A DNA stretch of 64,000 nt from an uncultured Gammaproteobacteria bacterium (GCA_947259705.1 CAMYNL010000021.1:1-64000); one strand, 5' to 3'. Shown: positions 16,925-26,627, numbered from the stretch's first letter. The notes: a model not told the origin generated them from the letters alone. Made by a program: numbers and translations.

Positions 16925-18409
16925 TTGGCTACTGTAAAGGTGGAAGGGTGGTGGCAATGGATCACCGGCACGATCGCAAGCTTTCTGCTACTGGCAATCC
17001 TGCCGCCGGCAAATGCCCTCGCCGACACCGCTGAGATCCAGCGTCAACTGTTGAAACAGGATAAGTGGCAGGGTGATCTAGACGGCATGGTGGAGCGCCG
17101 CGTGATCCGGGCGCTGGTCGTCTACAACAAGATGTTGTATTTCCTCGATGGTGGCCGCCAGCGGGGCGCCAGTTATGAGGCGTTGAAGGGGTTCGAGAAG
17201 TTCGTCAATAAGAAGTTCGGCAAAAAGACACTGAAGGTGGACATACTGTTCATCCCGGTCCCGCGTGACCGTATCGTTCCCCTCCTGGTGGAGGGATATG
17301 CCGACATCGCAGCGGCGAACCTCACCATCACCCCGGAACGGAAGAAATTGGTTGATTTCAGCGACCCGATCGCCTCCGGCGTCGCCGAGATACTGGTCAC
17401 CGGACCGGTCGCCCCTCAGGTCAATGGCCTCGATGACCTGGCAGGAAAGGAGATCCACGTGCGCGAATCCAGCAGCTACTACGAACACCTGCTGCGCCTG
17501 AACAGGCAAATCGAGGAGCGTGGCAAGCCACCGGTAAAACTGGTGAAGGCGGACCCCCTGTTCGAGGACGCAGACCTTCTCGAGATGGTGAACGCCGGTC
17601 TCATTCCGATGGTCGTTGTGGACAGTCACAAGGCGGAATTCTGGGCCTCGGTATTCGACAAAGTGAAACTGCATCCCGACATCGCCGTGAACCGCGACGG
17701 TGAGATCGGTTGGGCTTTTCGTAAGAACAGCCCCAAGTTTAAGCAGGTCGTTGACGAATTCATAAAGGGAAACCGGCAGGGCACCTTGATGGGCAACATC
17801 CTGCTAAAGCGCTACTTCAGGGAAAACAAGTGGGCCCGCCACGCCACCAGCGAAGAAGAACTCAAGAAGTTCGACGCGATGATCGGTCTGTTCGGGCGAT
17901 ACGCCGAAGAGTATAACTTTGATTATCTCATGCTCGTGGCGCTGGCCTACCAGGAGTCACAACTGGATCACGGCAAACGGAGCCGGGCCGGCGCGGTGGG
18001 CATCATGCAGATCCTGCCCACCACGGCCACCGATCCCAACGTCGGTATACCCGACATAGAGAAGCTGGAGAAGAACGTGCACGCCGGGACCAAGTACCTG
18101 CGCTTTCTTCGTGATCGTTATTTCAAAGACGAAAAAATCGATGACATCAACCAGACGCTGTTCAGCTTCGCCGCCTATAACGCAGGTCCGGCGCGCGTGG
18201 CGCAACTGCGCAAGGAGGCCGCAGAGAGGGGACTCGACCCCAATGTCTGGTTTCACAACGTGGAAGTGATCGCCGCCCGGCGCGTAGGGCGCGAAACCGT
18301 GCAGTACGTGAGCAATATCTACAAGTACTACGTGGCGTACGGCTTGGTGACCGCGAATCGTGACGCCACGCAAATGCAGCGCGAGACGGTGATGCCGGGC
18401 GCCAAGTAG
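16925..18409 (+). CDS. MltF-like membrane-bound lytic transglycosylase
   Basis: A 494-residue protein combining an extracellular amino-acid-binding (SBP_bac_3-like) domain (about residues 45-280; FIPVPRDRIVPLLVEGYADI, then FSDPIASGVAEILV) with a C-terminal SLT lytic transglycosylase domain (about 310-470; ALAYQESQLDHGKRS with the catalytic Glu, GAVGIMQILPTTA, SFAAYNAGPARV). It cleaves peptidoglycan glycan strands, with the binding domain sensing muropeptides in known MltF. The start is taken as TTG at 16925 because GGAGG at 16913-16917 is ideally placed for it; the ATG at 16901 would put that Shine-Dalgarno inside the gene. The hydrophobic N-terminus (ITGTIASFLLLAILPP) exports it. Confidence 0.85.
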   Translation: MATVKVEGWWQWITGTIASFLLLAILPPANALADTAEIQRQLLKQDKWQGDLDGMVERRVIRALVVYNKMLYFLDGGRQRGASYEALKGFEKFVNKKFGKKTLKVDILFIPVPRDRIVPLLVEGYADIAAANLTITPERKKLVDFSDPIASGVAEILVTGPVAPQVNGLDDLAGKEIHVRESSSYYEHLLRLNRQIEERGKPPVKLVKADPLFEDADLLEMVNAGLIPMVVVDSHKAEFWASVFDKVKLHPDIAVNRDGEIGWAFRKNSPKFKQVVDEFIKGNRQGTLMGNILLKRYFRENKWARHATSEEELKKFDAMIGLFGRYAEEYNFDYLMLVALAYQESQLDHGKRSRAGAVGIMQILPTTATDPNVGIPDIEKLEKNVHAGTKYLRFLRDRYFKDEKIDDINQTLFSFAAYNAGPARVAQLRKEAAERGLDPNVWFHNVEVIAARRVGRETVQYVSNIYKYYVAYGLVTANRDATQMQRETVMPGAK

Positions 18410-18667
18410 TATCGGCCAGGGTCGGAGGAGCCCGCTCTGGTGGGGCCAGCATGGCGCTGCACCGAAGAAATGTCCGGGACAAAGCCGGATCGACGGGCCG
18501 ATCCGGCGACTCGTCGCTAGAATTCGTAATCATCCCTTGCTGAAACATCGGCCGGGCCGGGCCCTGCTCTCGGGGCGCGAGTCCGCCGCGGGCAATTCCG
18601 TTATAATTCGCCGCTTCGGGTCGCCCCGACAAGTCACCCTCGGTCTGATACGCAACTGGAGTATGCA

Positions 18668-19081
18668 ATGAAACGATTTGTTCCCGCTTCGATTGCTGGC
18701 GTCCTGATGTTGATGGCCGGCCACGCCGCAGCGGTGGAAAACCTCGTCGAATCGGTGGCCCAGGGCTGCGACAAGGAGCTCACCAGCTACTGCTCCAACG
18801 TCACCCCGGGGGAAGGGCGCATCCTTGCCTGCCTTTATGCGCACCAGGACAAGCTGTCCGGGCGATGCGAATATGCGCTTTACGATGCCGCCGTACAGCT
18901 GGAGCGGGCGGTTTCGGCGCTGTCGTACCTGGCCAACGAATGCGATGCCGACATGGAAAAATTCTGCGCCAGTGTGGACCCGGGGGAGGGCCGCATCCGG
19001 CACTGCCTCAACGACAACCGGGGCAAGGTCCGCAAGCGCTGTCGCAGCGCGATGCAGGATATCGACCTCAAGGCTGAATAA
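18668..19081 (+). CDS. Exported cysteine-rich repeat protein (GLG1/Cys-rich FGFR-type)
   Basis: A 137-residue periplasmic protein. A signal peptide (about residues 1-22) is followed by two copies of a roughly 50-residue module, each with the pattern CxxExxxYC...V.PGEGRI..C...... and a distal Cys (first copy about 33-85, second about 90-128). The two PGEGRI words are near-exact internal repeats. This matches the cysteine-rich Golgi-protein-1 module, whose bacterial role is unknown. Disulfides are expected. A TATAAT at 18602-18607 is a candidate -10. The gene is separate from its neighbours. Confidence 0.75.
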   Translation: MKRFVPASIAGVLMLMAGHAAAVENLVESVAQGCDKELTSYCSNVTPGEGRILACLYAHQDKLSGRCEYALYDAAVQLERAVSALSYLANECDADMEKFCASVDPGEGRIRHCLNDNRGKVRKRCRSAMQDIDLKAE

Positions 19082-19146
19082 CGATCCGCCGCCCGGCTGG
19101 TCGGTGCCGGTGAAATGGAGCAATCCAACTTTTGGAGGAAATATAC

Positions 19147-19764
19147 ATGCAATCGACAAGAATTCGGATGGTGGCCGTGGTCCTGCTTATAGCGGCCGCG
19201 ATGTCGGCCTGTACGACCACTAAGAAGACCGCCGAATGGCGAGACGATAGCTACACCGGCGGCAAGTTCGACAACATACTGGTGATCGGCGTTGCCCAGC
19301 AGAATTCGGTGCGGCGTATGTTCGAATCGAACGTGGTTTCGGAACTGAAGGCCAAGAACGTTACCGCCATACCCAGCTTCAGTATCATGGCCAGCGACGA
19401 GAAGATCTCCAAGGAATCGGTCAAGGCGGCCATCGCCGGAAAGAAGGTCGACGCCGTGCTGGTCACCCATCTGGTGGGGGTGGACGAACAGGAAGTATAT
19501 TATCCGCCCACCTACACGCCCACCATGGGTCCCGGCTATGGCTACTACGGTTATTATTCCCGCGTTTATGACTATGTCTACGAGCCTGGCTACTACCAGA
19601 AGTACAAAGTGGTGAAGATCGAGACCAATCTCTACAACGTCTCCACCGAGAAGCTGGTCTGGTCCATGCAGTCGGAGACAATCGATCCCGACATCGAGGA
19701 GCACCTGGTCAGGGACAACATCAAGGTATTCATGGAGGGCCTGGCCCGTCAGGGATTGATCTAG
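19147..19764 (+). CDS. DUF4136-like lipoprotein
   Basis: A 205-residue lipoprotein. The lipobox AAMSAC puts the lipidated Cys near residue 22. The mature part begins with an FDNILVIGVAQQNSVRRMFE strand-helix and has an ALVTHLVG-type strand (here AVLVTHLVG) and a Tyr/Gly-rich segment (GYGYYGYYSRVYDYVYEPGYY, about 130-150). The close is YNVSTEKLVWSMQSETIDP, as in DUF4136 proteins. The start at 19147 is fixed by GGAGG just upstream; an in-frame ATG at 19132 lies before that Shine-Dalgarno. Function unknown; envelope. Confidence 0.72.
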   Translation: MQSTRIRMVAVVLLIAAAMSACTTTKKTAEWRDDSYTGGKFDNILVIGVAQQNSVRRMFESNVVSELKAKNVTAIPSFSIMASDEKISKESVKAAIAGKKVDAVLVTHLVGVDEQEVYYPPTYTPTMGPGYGYYGYYSRVYDYVYEPGYYQKYKVVKIETNLYNVSTEKLVWSMQSETIDPDIEEHLVRDNIKVFMEGLARQGLI

Positions 19765-19794
19765 CCGGCGGGATCCGCGTCGCCTGCTCTCGCG

Positions 19795-20568
19795 CTACGC
19801 CTTTGCGGCCTGTCCGCTGCACACGGGACAAGCCGAGTCCTTGGGCAGCTTGATGGTGTGGCACTCCATTGACAGGGCGTCGACCAGCAACAGTCTGCCG
19901 GACAGGGTGCGGCCGACGCCGCTCAGGACCTTGACCGCTTCCAGCGCCTGGATGCTGCCGATGATTCCCACCACCGGGGCCAGGATACCTTCCGCGGGAC
20001 AGGACTCGGCAGCGGCGTCGCTGTCGGGATACAGGCAGCGATAACAAGGGCTTTCCGGATCGCCGGGCAGGAAGGTCGACACCTGGCCCTCGAAGCGGAT
20101 GGCTGCACCGGAGACCAGCGGCGTAGCGAACCTGAAACAGGCGGCATTGAGGGCGAAGCGGGTAGCGAAGTTATCGCTGCAGTCCACCACCACGTCGGAG
20201 GCGCTCACGTGCTCGTCAAGCTCCGCCTCATCGAGTTCCCAGTCCACGGCGGTGACGTCCGCGTGTGGATTCAGTTCGCGTAAGGTTGCCCGGGCGCTGT
20301 GGGCCTTGAGGGCGCCGATGTCACGGGCCCGGTGCACGATCTGGCGCTGCAGGTTGGAGGCCTCTACGCGGTCGAAGTCGCTCACGGTGATACGCCCGAC
20401 GCCGGCCGCGGCCAGGTACATGGCCACCGGTGAACCCAGCCCGCCCATGCCGATGATCAAAGCCCGCGACCGATACAGGCGCGCCTGTCCGCGTTCGCCC
20501 AGCTGGGGCAGCTTTATCTGGCGGCTGTAGTAGTCGCGCAACTCATCATCGAGGACCGCTTTGCTCAT
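19795..20568 (-). CDS. moeB: Molybdopterin-synthase adenylyltransferase / ThiF-family E1-like enzyme
   Basis: A 257-residue cytosolic E1-like enzyme that adenylates the C-terminal glycine of a ubiquitin-like sulfur carrier (MoaD or ThiS). The ATP-binding GMGGLGSP is at residues 40-47, followed by DFDRVEASNLQRQIVH. The zinc-binding Cys pairs are CYRC (about 173-176) and CPVC near the C-terminus. VDCSDNFATRFALN marks the family. MoeB and ThiF cannot be told apart by sequence alone; no moa or thi gene is adjacent. No rhodanese extension is present. Confidence 0.88.
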   Translation of the reverse strand: MSKAVLDDELRDYYSRQIKLPQLGERGQARLYRSRALIIGMGGLGSPVAMYLAAAGVGRITVSDFDRVEASNLQRQIVHRARDIGALKAHSARATLRELNPHADVTAVDWELDEAELDEHVSASDVVVDCSDNFATRFALNAACFRFATPLVSGAAIRFEGQVSTFLPGDPESPCYRCLYPDSDAAAESCPAEGILAPVVGIIGSIQALEAVKVLSGVGRTLSGRLLLVDALSMECHTIKLPKDSACPVCSGQAAKA

Positions 20569-20936
20569 GGTTCGGGAGCTTGCACCGTGTGAGTGGTTTG
20601 GCCGTGGATCGCGATGCCGCGACCGTGGTTTCCGGATAGCCTAACGCGCCCACGCGGGCAAGTCATCAGCGAATCGCCTGCGTCATTGTGGCCCGCCAGG
20701 TCCGGCGGTCGAACCTGCCGATCCTCGAAGGATTTACGGCCTGCGGGACAGGGAATTACGCCATTCCATATGATTCATGTCAAAGCGGTGCAGTGGACGA
20801 GGAATTAGAGTGACAATCAGTTAAAATTATACACTTCGCACCGCTTCACATACCTGTTTGCACCGCCCCCGCTGCTGTACGCGGCAACCAGAGTGAGCAA
20901 GAGGCCATGGAGCGCCCAACAACCGGAGGTCAGATA
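20569..20936. other. 368-bp spacer, divergent control region
   Basis: This lies between the divergent moeB and cyclic-nucleotide-binding genes. It holds an AT-rich patch (about 20805-20835, including TTAAAATTATACA) that probably carries a promoter, but no -35/-10 pair with standard spacing was found. No ORF of interest. Confidence 0.4.
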
Positions 20937-21410
20937 ATGAGTCCAGGCAAACATGAGTCCTATCTTTCAAAGCATCGATTTTTCAAGGATTTTGATCGCT
21001 CATACCTCAAGGTGCTGGCCGATCACGCGGTAGAGAAGGGCTTTAGACGCGGCGAACGGGTATCCGCCCAGGACGATGTCGCCTCCAGCTTCTTTTTGAT
21101 CCTCGAGGGTGAAATGGAGGTGCAGATACCGTCTATTTATGGTCCTCCGATCGTGGTGCAGACGCTGGCCAAGGACGATATCCTTGGATGGTCATGGCTG
21201 ATTCCGCCCTACAAGTGGCACTTCGAAGCCAAGGCTTCAGAGGACACCCGGGTCCTGGAATTCAATGGCGAGGACCTGCGCGCGCGGTGCGAGGAGGACC
21301 CGAAGATGGGCTATGAGCTGATGAAGCACTTCGCCGGACTGATGGCCGACCGGGTGCAGGCGGCGCGCATGCGGGTGCTGGAGGTATGCGGGCCCGCCGA
21401 GGCAGTTTGA
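20937..21410 (+). CDS. Stand-alone cyclic-nucleotide-binding (CRP-fold) domain protein
   Basis: A 157-residue protein that is one cNMP-binding domain: FFKDFDRSYLKVLADHAVEKGFRRGERV, then FLILEGEMEV and a phosphate-cassette-like stretch. The Arg/Ser-containing cassette of true cAMP receptors (RSATV-like) is not obvious; the region reads GWSWLIPPYKWHFEAKA, so the ligand may not be cAMP. There is no HTH after the domain, so it is not a CRP-type transcription factor. The start at 20937 follows CCGGAGG. It could regulate a protein partner. A cyclase gene lies 34 kb away. Confidence 0.8.
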   Translation: MSPGKHESYLSKHRFFKDFDRSYLKVLADHAVEKGFRRGERVSAQDDVASSFFLILEGEMEVQIPSIYGPPIVVQTLAKDDILGWSWLIPPYKWHFEAKASEDTRVLEFNGEDLRARCEEDPKMGYELMKHFAGLMADRVQAARMRVLEVCGPAEAV

Positions 21411-21514
21411 CCGCGACGGCTGGGTGGCCGAAGAACGCCATTACCAGCCGGTGGCGGGTGCCGTTCGCTGGCCGCTGATTGCGACCAGCGAATGGCATTT
21501 GTTACACAGACCGC

Positions 21515-22315
21515 TCAGGCGCTGGTGCCGCCTTCACGACCGTCCGTGATGTTCCCGTCCCCGGTCTGAGTGCCGCCGTCACCAGTCTGGGTGTCCCCGT
21601 CACCCGGCTGCGATCCGTCTCCGCTGGCCTGTTGACCATCATCCACCGGCGGCGCGCCCGAGGGGCACGGACCTGGAGTGTCCCCGTGCCGCAGATGAGC
21701 ATCTTCGGCCGGTGCACCAACGGAGAGGGTTTTCCTGCCCTTGTGGCACACGGCGACCTTACGGGTAGTCCGTTCGACAATGTCGTCGCTGGTGCCATCG
21801 TCGACTGAACCACGGACCACCACCGTATCGTCTGTCGTTGCGCCGTTGGCATTGATGGTTACGTTGACTTGGATAACTGTGCCGGGCTCGGTGACCACGT
21901 CGGTCACGAAGCCTATCCCGCCTACCGACAGGCTGCAGGTCTCGTTGGCGGGAACCCCGTTAATCTCAAAGCTGCCGTCGACGCCGGTGGTATCCTCACC
22001 CACGAATCCACCGTCGCAGTTGAGGGTTACAATTATGTCCGCCAGCGGTGCGGCGTGCGCCGGTGTCGAGATCCACCGCGCCAGCGAGGCCAGGAAGCGC
22101 TCGCCCGCGGTCGCCCGCCAACCAGGCCACAGATCCAGGCTGGCGATGCCGCCGTTGTCAACGACCCCCGCCACGGTGCCGGTGCTGGCCGCGCCGCCGC
22201 CGGCGCTGGCGGACGTTCCACCACCGCCGCCGCAACCGGCCAGCAGCACTCCGGCAGCCACCGAGATGACGATGGCGGCATGTTTCGTGATCACTTTTAC
22301 GTTGATGTACTGCAT
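21515..22315 (-). CDS. Lipoprotein with Gly/Asp/Thr-rich C-terminal repeats
   Basis: A 266-residue lipoprotein. The lipobox VLLAGC is followed by a Gly-rich run (GGGGGTSASAGGGAAS). A beta-rich core (about 80-190) carries the carboxypeptidase-regulatory-like pattern DIIVTLNCDGGFVGEDTTGVDGSF, then KVAVCHKGRKTLSV. The C-terminal 50 residues are imperfect TQTGDGG repeats. The start at 22315 is preferred over the upstream in-frame ATG at 22354 because the signal peptide then begins at a normal position. Surface or periplasmic; function unknown. Confidence 0.65.
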   Translation of the reverse strand: MQYINVKVITKHAAIVISVAAGVLLAGCGGGGGTSASAGGGAASTGTVAGVVDNGGIASLDLWPGWRATAGERFLASLARWISTPAHAAPLADIIVTLNCDGGFVGEDTTGVDGSFEINGVPANETCSLSVGGIGFVTDVVTEPGTVIQVNVTINANGATTDDTVVVRGSVDDGTSDDIVERTTRKVAVCHKGRKTLSVGAPAEDAHLRHGDTPGPCPSGAPPVDDGQQASGDGSQPGDGDTQTGDGGTQTGDGNITDGREGGTSA

Positions 22316-22781
22316 GCGACTACCCCACGAGTCTGGTCTGGAAGAGGCACACAATATAGTTGCCGTCGGGCTTGGGATGCTTAAGGCTCGATTAATTTTT
22401 GGTTAAGTCGGACGAGCAGCCTGCATGGACAGACGGAATGGGTGTTGCAAACGCCATGAGGCAGCCGCCCAGGGGACGGAATGCCGCAGCTGGGACCCGG
22501 AGAGTCTGACCGATTCGGCGGGGGCAGGCGGCACCAGCTGTCGCGTAACGGGGTGCACTACAGCCGAGGGACAAGCTGCGGCGACGGGGCGTAACGAAGG
22601 CGCTGACACCCGAGACGGTATGTTCCATGCGTAGGGCATTGTTCGGTCCTGCTGCCAGGTGGTCCACGGCCGTGACAAAGCCTGACGGGATGGCGTTACT
22701 GGACGATAGGAAGTGAGAGTATCCAACGCGGGGTATGTGGACGGGTACCTCATGCCGGTGTCATCGATTCGGTGAGGATGG
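22316..22781. other. 466-bp spacer without a recognisable gene
   Basis: The open frames here have biased, non-protein-like composition. Nothing resembling an RNA gene was seen. An AT-rich patch (about 22380-22405, upstream of the lipoprotein on the minus strand) may hold its promoter. Confidence 0.35.
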
Positions 22782-23353
22782 TTAATCGTCTTCCTCGTAT
22801 TCCGCGGGCAGTTTGTGAGCGATCCCTTTGCGGCACTCGATGCAGGTCTTGCCCTTCTCGGCCGCGCTCTCCGTCTTTTCGCGTGCCCGGCGTTTCTGGT
22901 TGTGGAATTCCATGGCGGCGAAGGAGTGACAGCTGCGGCACTCCCGGGAGTCCTTCGCCTCCATGCTTCGCCAGACGTTCTCTGCCAATTCCATGCGCTC
23001 GGCCTCGAACTTCTCGGGCGTATCAACAATGCCCATAATCTTGTGGTGAAGCTCGTTGGCGGTCTTGATCCTGCGTATCAGCTTTGGGGTCCATTCCCTG
23101 GGCACATGACCGTCTGAGCAGATCGCGCGGATGCCGGAGGGATTGATGTAATGCACAGTCTTCTTGTATTCCTCCAACACAGTGGTCCGTATCTCGTGGC
23201 AGGATACGCAGAATTCCATGGTATTTGTGTATTCCTGAAGGTGTTGAATCCACCCCAGAACACGACCCCGCCGACGGCACCGAGCAGGAATACGGATCCC
23301 CGCGCCCGGCGTTGCGCAGGCGACCAGAACCAAGACCACAGGCGACGCGGCAT
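22782..23353 (-). pseudogene. Degraded NapC/NirT-type tetraheme cytochrome
   Basis: The product would be a membrane-anchored quinol dehydrogenase of the NapC/NirT family, which passes electrons from quinol to periplasmic reductases. Three separate lesions are visible. The anchor-encoding N-terminus (LLGAVGGVVFWGGFNT) and the body (EYTNTMEFCVSCHE...) are in different frames, joined by restoring one base near 23240. The second heme motif reads CSDGH, not CSDCH. The fourth reads CIECR followed by KGIAH, not CIECH. Motifs one (CVSCH) and three (CRSCH) are intact. Each heme change is a single-base substitution. No partner reductase gene is nearby. A gene under decay is the best reading. Confidence 0.85.
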
Positions 23354-23815
23354 GAACTGGGCCTCGTATTCGGTACGCGGTATGGCTCGATGCCGGCCCC
23401 GCCGATTGGACGGGGGCGGGAGAATTTCCTAACGTTCCTTCGAAAGGGTGGTGTGATGGGCCATGATGTCCACCACGATTTGGCGATCCACCGCGCGCAT
23501 GGCCGGAATCGCTTCGGCGCGCGGGCCTTTATGGTCCCCTCTTCGTAGTATTGTGTTTGACCAGCAGGAGACCAGGGATGTTAACCTACATGCGTATTGA
23601 TCTGGAGCGAAAATTTCGAATTCATGGTGACTGGCCGGGGCGCGGCCCTGCGGCGCTCCGCAGTGTCGCTAGGTTCCGCCGGGGTGTAGCCATTGAATCC
23701 GGATTGATCTGGGTCAGGGCACACCGGGGCCATAGGTACTATAAGGGCAGTTTCTAGTGTGGCTGTCCCGGTACACGGTCACCGTCGATAAATGAAGGCA
23801 AGGGGCACAGTAGTG
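23354..23815. other. 462-bp spacer upstream of the PPDK gene
   Basis: A 68-codon frame (23551-23757) is open but resembles no family. The sequence TACTATAAGG near 23737 could be the -10 region of the PPDK promoter; no strong -35 accompanies it. Nothing else was recognised. Confidence 0.35.
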
Positions 23816-26602
23816 ATGACACAGACCGAGCAGTGGGTATATTCATTCGAGGAAGGAGACGGCGCCGACAAGAAGCTCCTGGGGGGCAAGGGGGCCAATC
23901 TTTGCGCCATGACCCAGATGGGCTTGCGCGTGCCGCCGGGATTCGTGATCACCACGGCGGCCTGCCTGTGTACCCTGGAGCATCCCCGCCGCGATCTGCC
24001 GGACGGCCTGCGGGAGCAGGTGCAGTCACACATCGGCCGGCTGGAGGAGCTGGCGGGCAAGGGATTCGGCGATCCGGACAATCCGCTGCTGGTTTCGGTT
24101 CGCTCAGGATCGGCGATCTCCATGCCGGGGATGATGGACACCGTGCTAAACCTCGGCCTGAACGCGGCGACGGTGGAAGGCCTCGCCCAGCAGACCGGCA
24201 ACGAACGCTTCGCCTACGATGCCTATCGCCGTTTCATCCAATTGTTCGGTAAGGTGACGCTGGGTATCGGCGACGAGCATTTCGATACGCCATTCGAATC
24301 GGTCAAGCAGCGGATAGGAGCTGCGTCCGATGTCGAACTCGGCAGCGAGCACCTGCGCGACATATGTGAAATGTTCCTGAGCGTCGTGCGGCAGCATGCC
24401 GGCCGCAGTTTTCCGGAAGACGTCCACGAACAGTTGGAATTGGCCATCGGGGCGGTTTTCGGTTCCTGGTTGGGGAAGCGGGCAGTGGATTACCGCCGGC
24501 AGTTCAACATCACCGACGATATCGCCAATGGCACCGCGGTGAATGTCTGCACCATGGTGTTTGGCAACATGGGCAACGATTGCGCCACCGGCGTGGGTTT
24601 TACCCGCAATCCGGGAACCGGCGAAAACGCCATGTACGGCGAGTATCTGACCAACGCCCAGGGCGAGGACGTGGTCGCCGGGATCCGTACTCCCAAGGCG
24701 GTGGCGATGATGGTGGAGGAGCTGCCCGAGATGTACCGCCAGCTCGAAGAGCTACGGCAACGGCTCGAGAATCACTACCGCGAGGTGCAGGATTTCGAGT
24801 ACACCATCGAACACGGTACCTTGTACTGCCTGCAGACACGCAACGGCAAGATGAACGCCGCGGCCAGGATTCGCACCGCGGTGGAGATGGCCAACGAGGG
24901 GCTCATCAGCAGGGAAGAGGCGTTGCTGCGAGTCGATCCGGCCCAGCTCGATCAGCTGCTGCACCCGCGGCTGGACCCGGCCCACGACGGCGCGGCGCTG
25001 GCCACGGGGCTGCCCGCATCACCGGGCGCGGCCACCGGCCAGGTGGTATTCGACGCAGACCGCGCGGAACTCATCGCCAAGACCGGGGAGCGGCTTATCC
25101 TGGTGCGTGAAGAAACCAAGCCCGAGGACATACACGGCTTTTTTGCCGCGGTCGGCATCTTGACCAGTCGCGGCGGCAAGACCTCCCATGCCGCGGTGGT
25201 GGCGCGCGGCATGGGCAAGCCCTGCGTCGCAGGCGCCGAGGGCATCACGGTGGACGAGCGGGCACGAGTGGCGCGCATCGGTGAAACGACCCTGCATGAG
25301 GGCGATGTCATCACCATAGACGGCGGCAGCGGCGAGGTCTATGCAGGGGAGATTCCCACTATTCCCGCCGACTTTTCGCAGGACCTGCGAACCCTGCTGG
25401 GTTGGGCGGACAATGAGGCACGGTTGCGGGTAATGGCCAACGCCGATACCCCGGATGCCGCGGAAAGTGCCCGCGAACTCGGCGCAAAAGGCATCGGCCT
25501 GTGTCGTACCGAGCGCATGTTCAACGCCCAGGAACGCCTGCCCCTGGTGCTGGACATGATCCTGGCCGAGGGGCCCGACCAGCGTCGGCAGGCGCTGGCT
25601 AAGCTCCTTCCGGTGCAACGGCAGGATTTCAAGTCGATCCTCACCATCATGGCACCGCACCCGGTGACTGTGCGCCTGCTGGATCCGCCGATTCACGAAT
25701 TCCTGCCAGCGGAGCGGAAGCTGGAGGAGGAATTGCAGAGCCTGCGCGGGCTACGCGGAACGCTCGAAGGCATGAGTAGCCTCATGCAGTCGCTGCGTAT
25801 CCTGAGCCCGGAGGCCCTGAGCCGGGACACCTTGCCGGCATTCCTGCGGGAGGGCGGGCCCGAATATGTAGACCAGGTGATCGCACGCAAGCAGATGATG
25901 CTGGACAAAGTGCGCGAATTGTCCGAGATCAACCCGATGCTGGGCCATCGAGGTGTCAGGCTCGGCATCACCTATCCGGAGATCTACGAGATGCAGATCC
26001 GCGCCGTGCTGGAGGCAGCCGCCCAGTGCCTGCGCGAAGGCATTGACGTGCACCCCGAGATCATGGTGCCGCAGGTCTGCACCGCTCAGGAACTGCTGCG
26101 TGTCAAGGCCTACGTGGATGAAATCAGCGTCGAGGTGGAGCGGGAATTCGGGATCCCGGTGCATTTCAGGTTCGGCACCATGATAGAGGTCGTGAGGGCA
26201 TGCATGCGGGCCCGTAACCTGGCCGAGGTAGCCGAGTTCTTTTCCTTCGGCACCAATGACCTTACCCAGGCAACGTTTTCATTCTCGCGGGAAGACGCGG
26301 AGAACAAGTTCCTGCCTTTCTACAACGAGAACAAGATCCTGCGCGACAACCCGTTTGAAGTGCTGGATGTCAAGGGCGTGGGGCAGCTTATCAACACCAC
26401 GGTTTCCTGGGGCCGCGAAACCCGGCCTGATCTGATGGTGGGTATATGCGGAGAGCAGGGGGGGCACCCCGGATCCATCGAGTTCCTGCACCACGCCGGG
26501 CTGGATTATGTGTCCTGTTCACCTCCCCGCGTCCCCATCGCGCGGCTCGCTGCGGCTCAGGCCAAGCTGCGGGAAAAGGATTTCCGCCCAGACATCCTTT
26601 GA
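23816..26602 (+). CDS. ppdK: Pyruvate, phosphate dikinase
   Basis: A 928-residue cytosolic enzyme interconverting pyruvate + ATP + Pi and phosphoenolpyruvate + AMP + PPi, at the junction of glycolysis and gluconeogenesis. In order: N-terminal ATP-grasp domain (KKLLGGKGANLCAMTQMGL; SVRSGSAISMPGMMDTVLNLG), swivelling domain with the phospho-His motif GGKTSHAAVVARGMGKPCV, and C-terminal TIM barrel (LCRTERMF, FGTNDLTQATFSFSRED, GICGEQGGHPGS with the catalytic Cys). All are intact and length is normal for bacterial PPDK. The start could be 23816 or 23792; 23816 has the better-placed AAGGGG. Monocistronic. Confidence 0.95.
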   Translation: MTQTEQWVYSFEEGDGADKKLLGGKGANLCAMTQMGLRVPPGFVITTAACLCTLEHPRRDLPDGLREQVQSHIGRLEELAGKGFGDPDNPLLVSVRSGSAISMPGMMDTVLNLGLNAATVEGLAQQTGNERFAYDAYRRFIQLFGKVTLGIGDEHFDTPFESVKQRIGAASDVELGSEHLRDICEMFLSVVRQHAGRSFPEDVHEQLELAIGAVFGSWLGKRAVDYRRQFNITDDIANGTAVNVCTMVFGNMGNDCATGVGFTRNPGTGENAMYGEYLTNAQGEDVVAGIRTPKAVAMMVEELPEMYRQLEELRQRLENHYREVQDFEYTIEHGTLYCLQTRNGKMNAAARIRTAVEMANEGLISREEALLRVDPAQLDQLLHPRLDPAHDGAALATGLPASPGAATGQVVFDADRAELIAKTGERLILVREETKPEDIHGFFAAVGILTSRGGKTSHAAVVARGMGKPCVAGAEGITVDERARVARIGETTLHEGDVITIDGGSGEVYAGEIPTIPADFSQDLRTLLGWADNEARLRVMANADTPDAAESARELGAKGIGLCRTERMFNAQERLPLVLDMILAEGPDQRRQALAKLLPVQRQDFKSILTIMAPHPVTVRLLDPPIHEFLPAERKLEEELQSLRGLRGTLEGMSSLMQSLRILSPEALSRDTLPAFLREGGPEYVDQVIARKQMMLDKVRELSEINPMLGHRGVRLGITYPEIYEMQIRAVLEAAAQCLREGIDVHPEIMVPQVCTAQELLRVKAYVDEISVEVEREFGIPVHFRFGTMIEVVRACMRARNLAEVAEFFSFGTNDLTQATFSFSREDAENKFLPFYNENKILRDNPFEVLDVKGVGQLINTTVSWGRETRPDLMVGICGEQGGHPGSIEFLHHAGLDYVSCSPPRVPIARLAAAQAKLREKDFRPDIL

Positions 26603-26627
26603 CCCGGGGCCGACCCGCCGCTGGGCG

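Noticed and set aside
23551-23757. 68-codon plus-strand ORF before the PPDK gene
   Set aside because: No Shine-Dalgarno, no family-like pattern, Arg-rich composition typical of non-coding GC-rich DNA.
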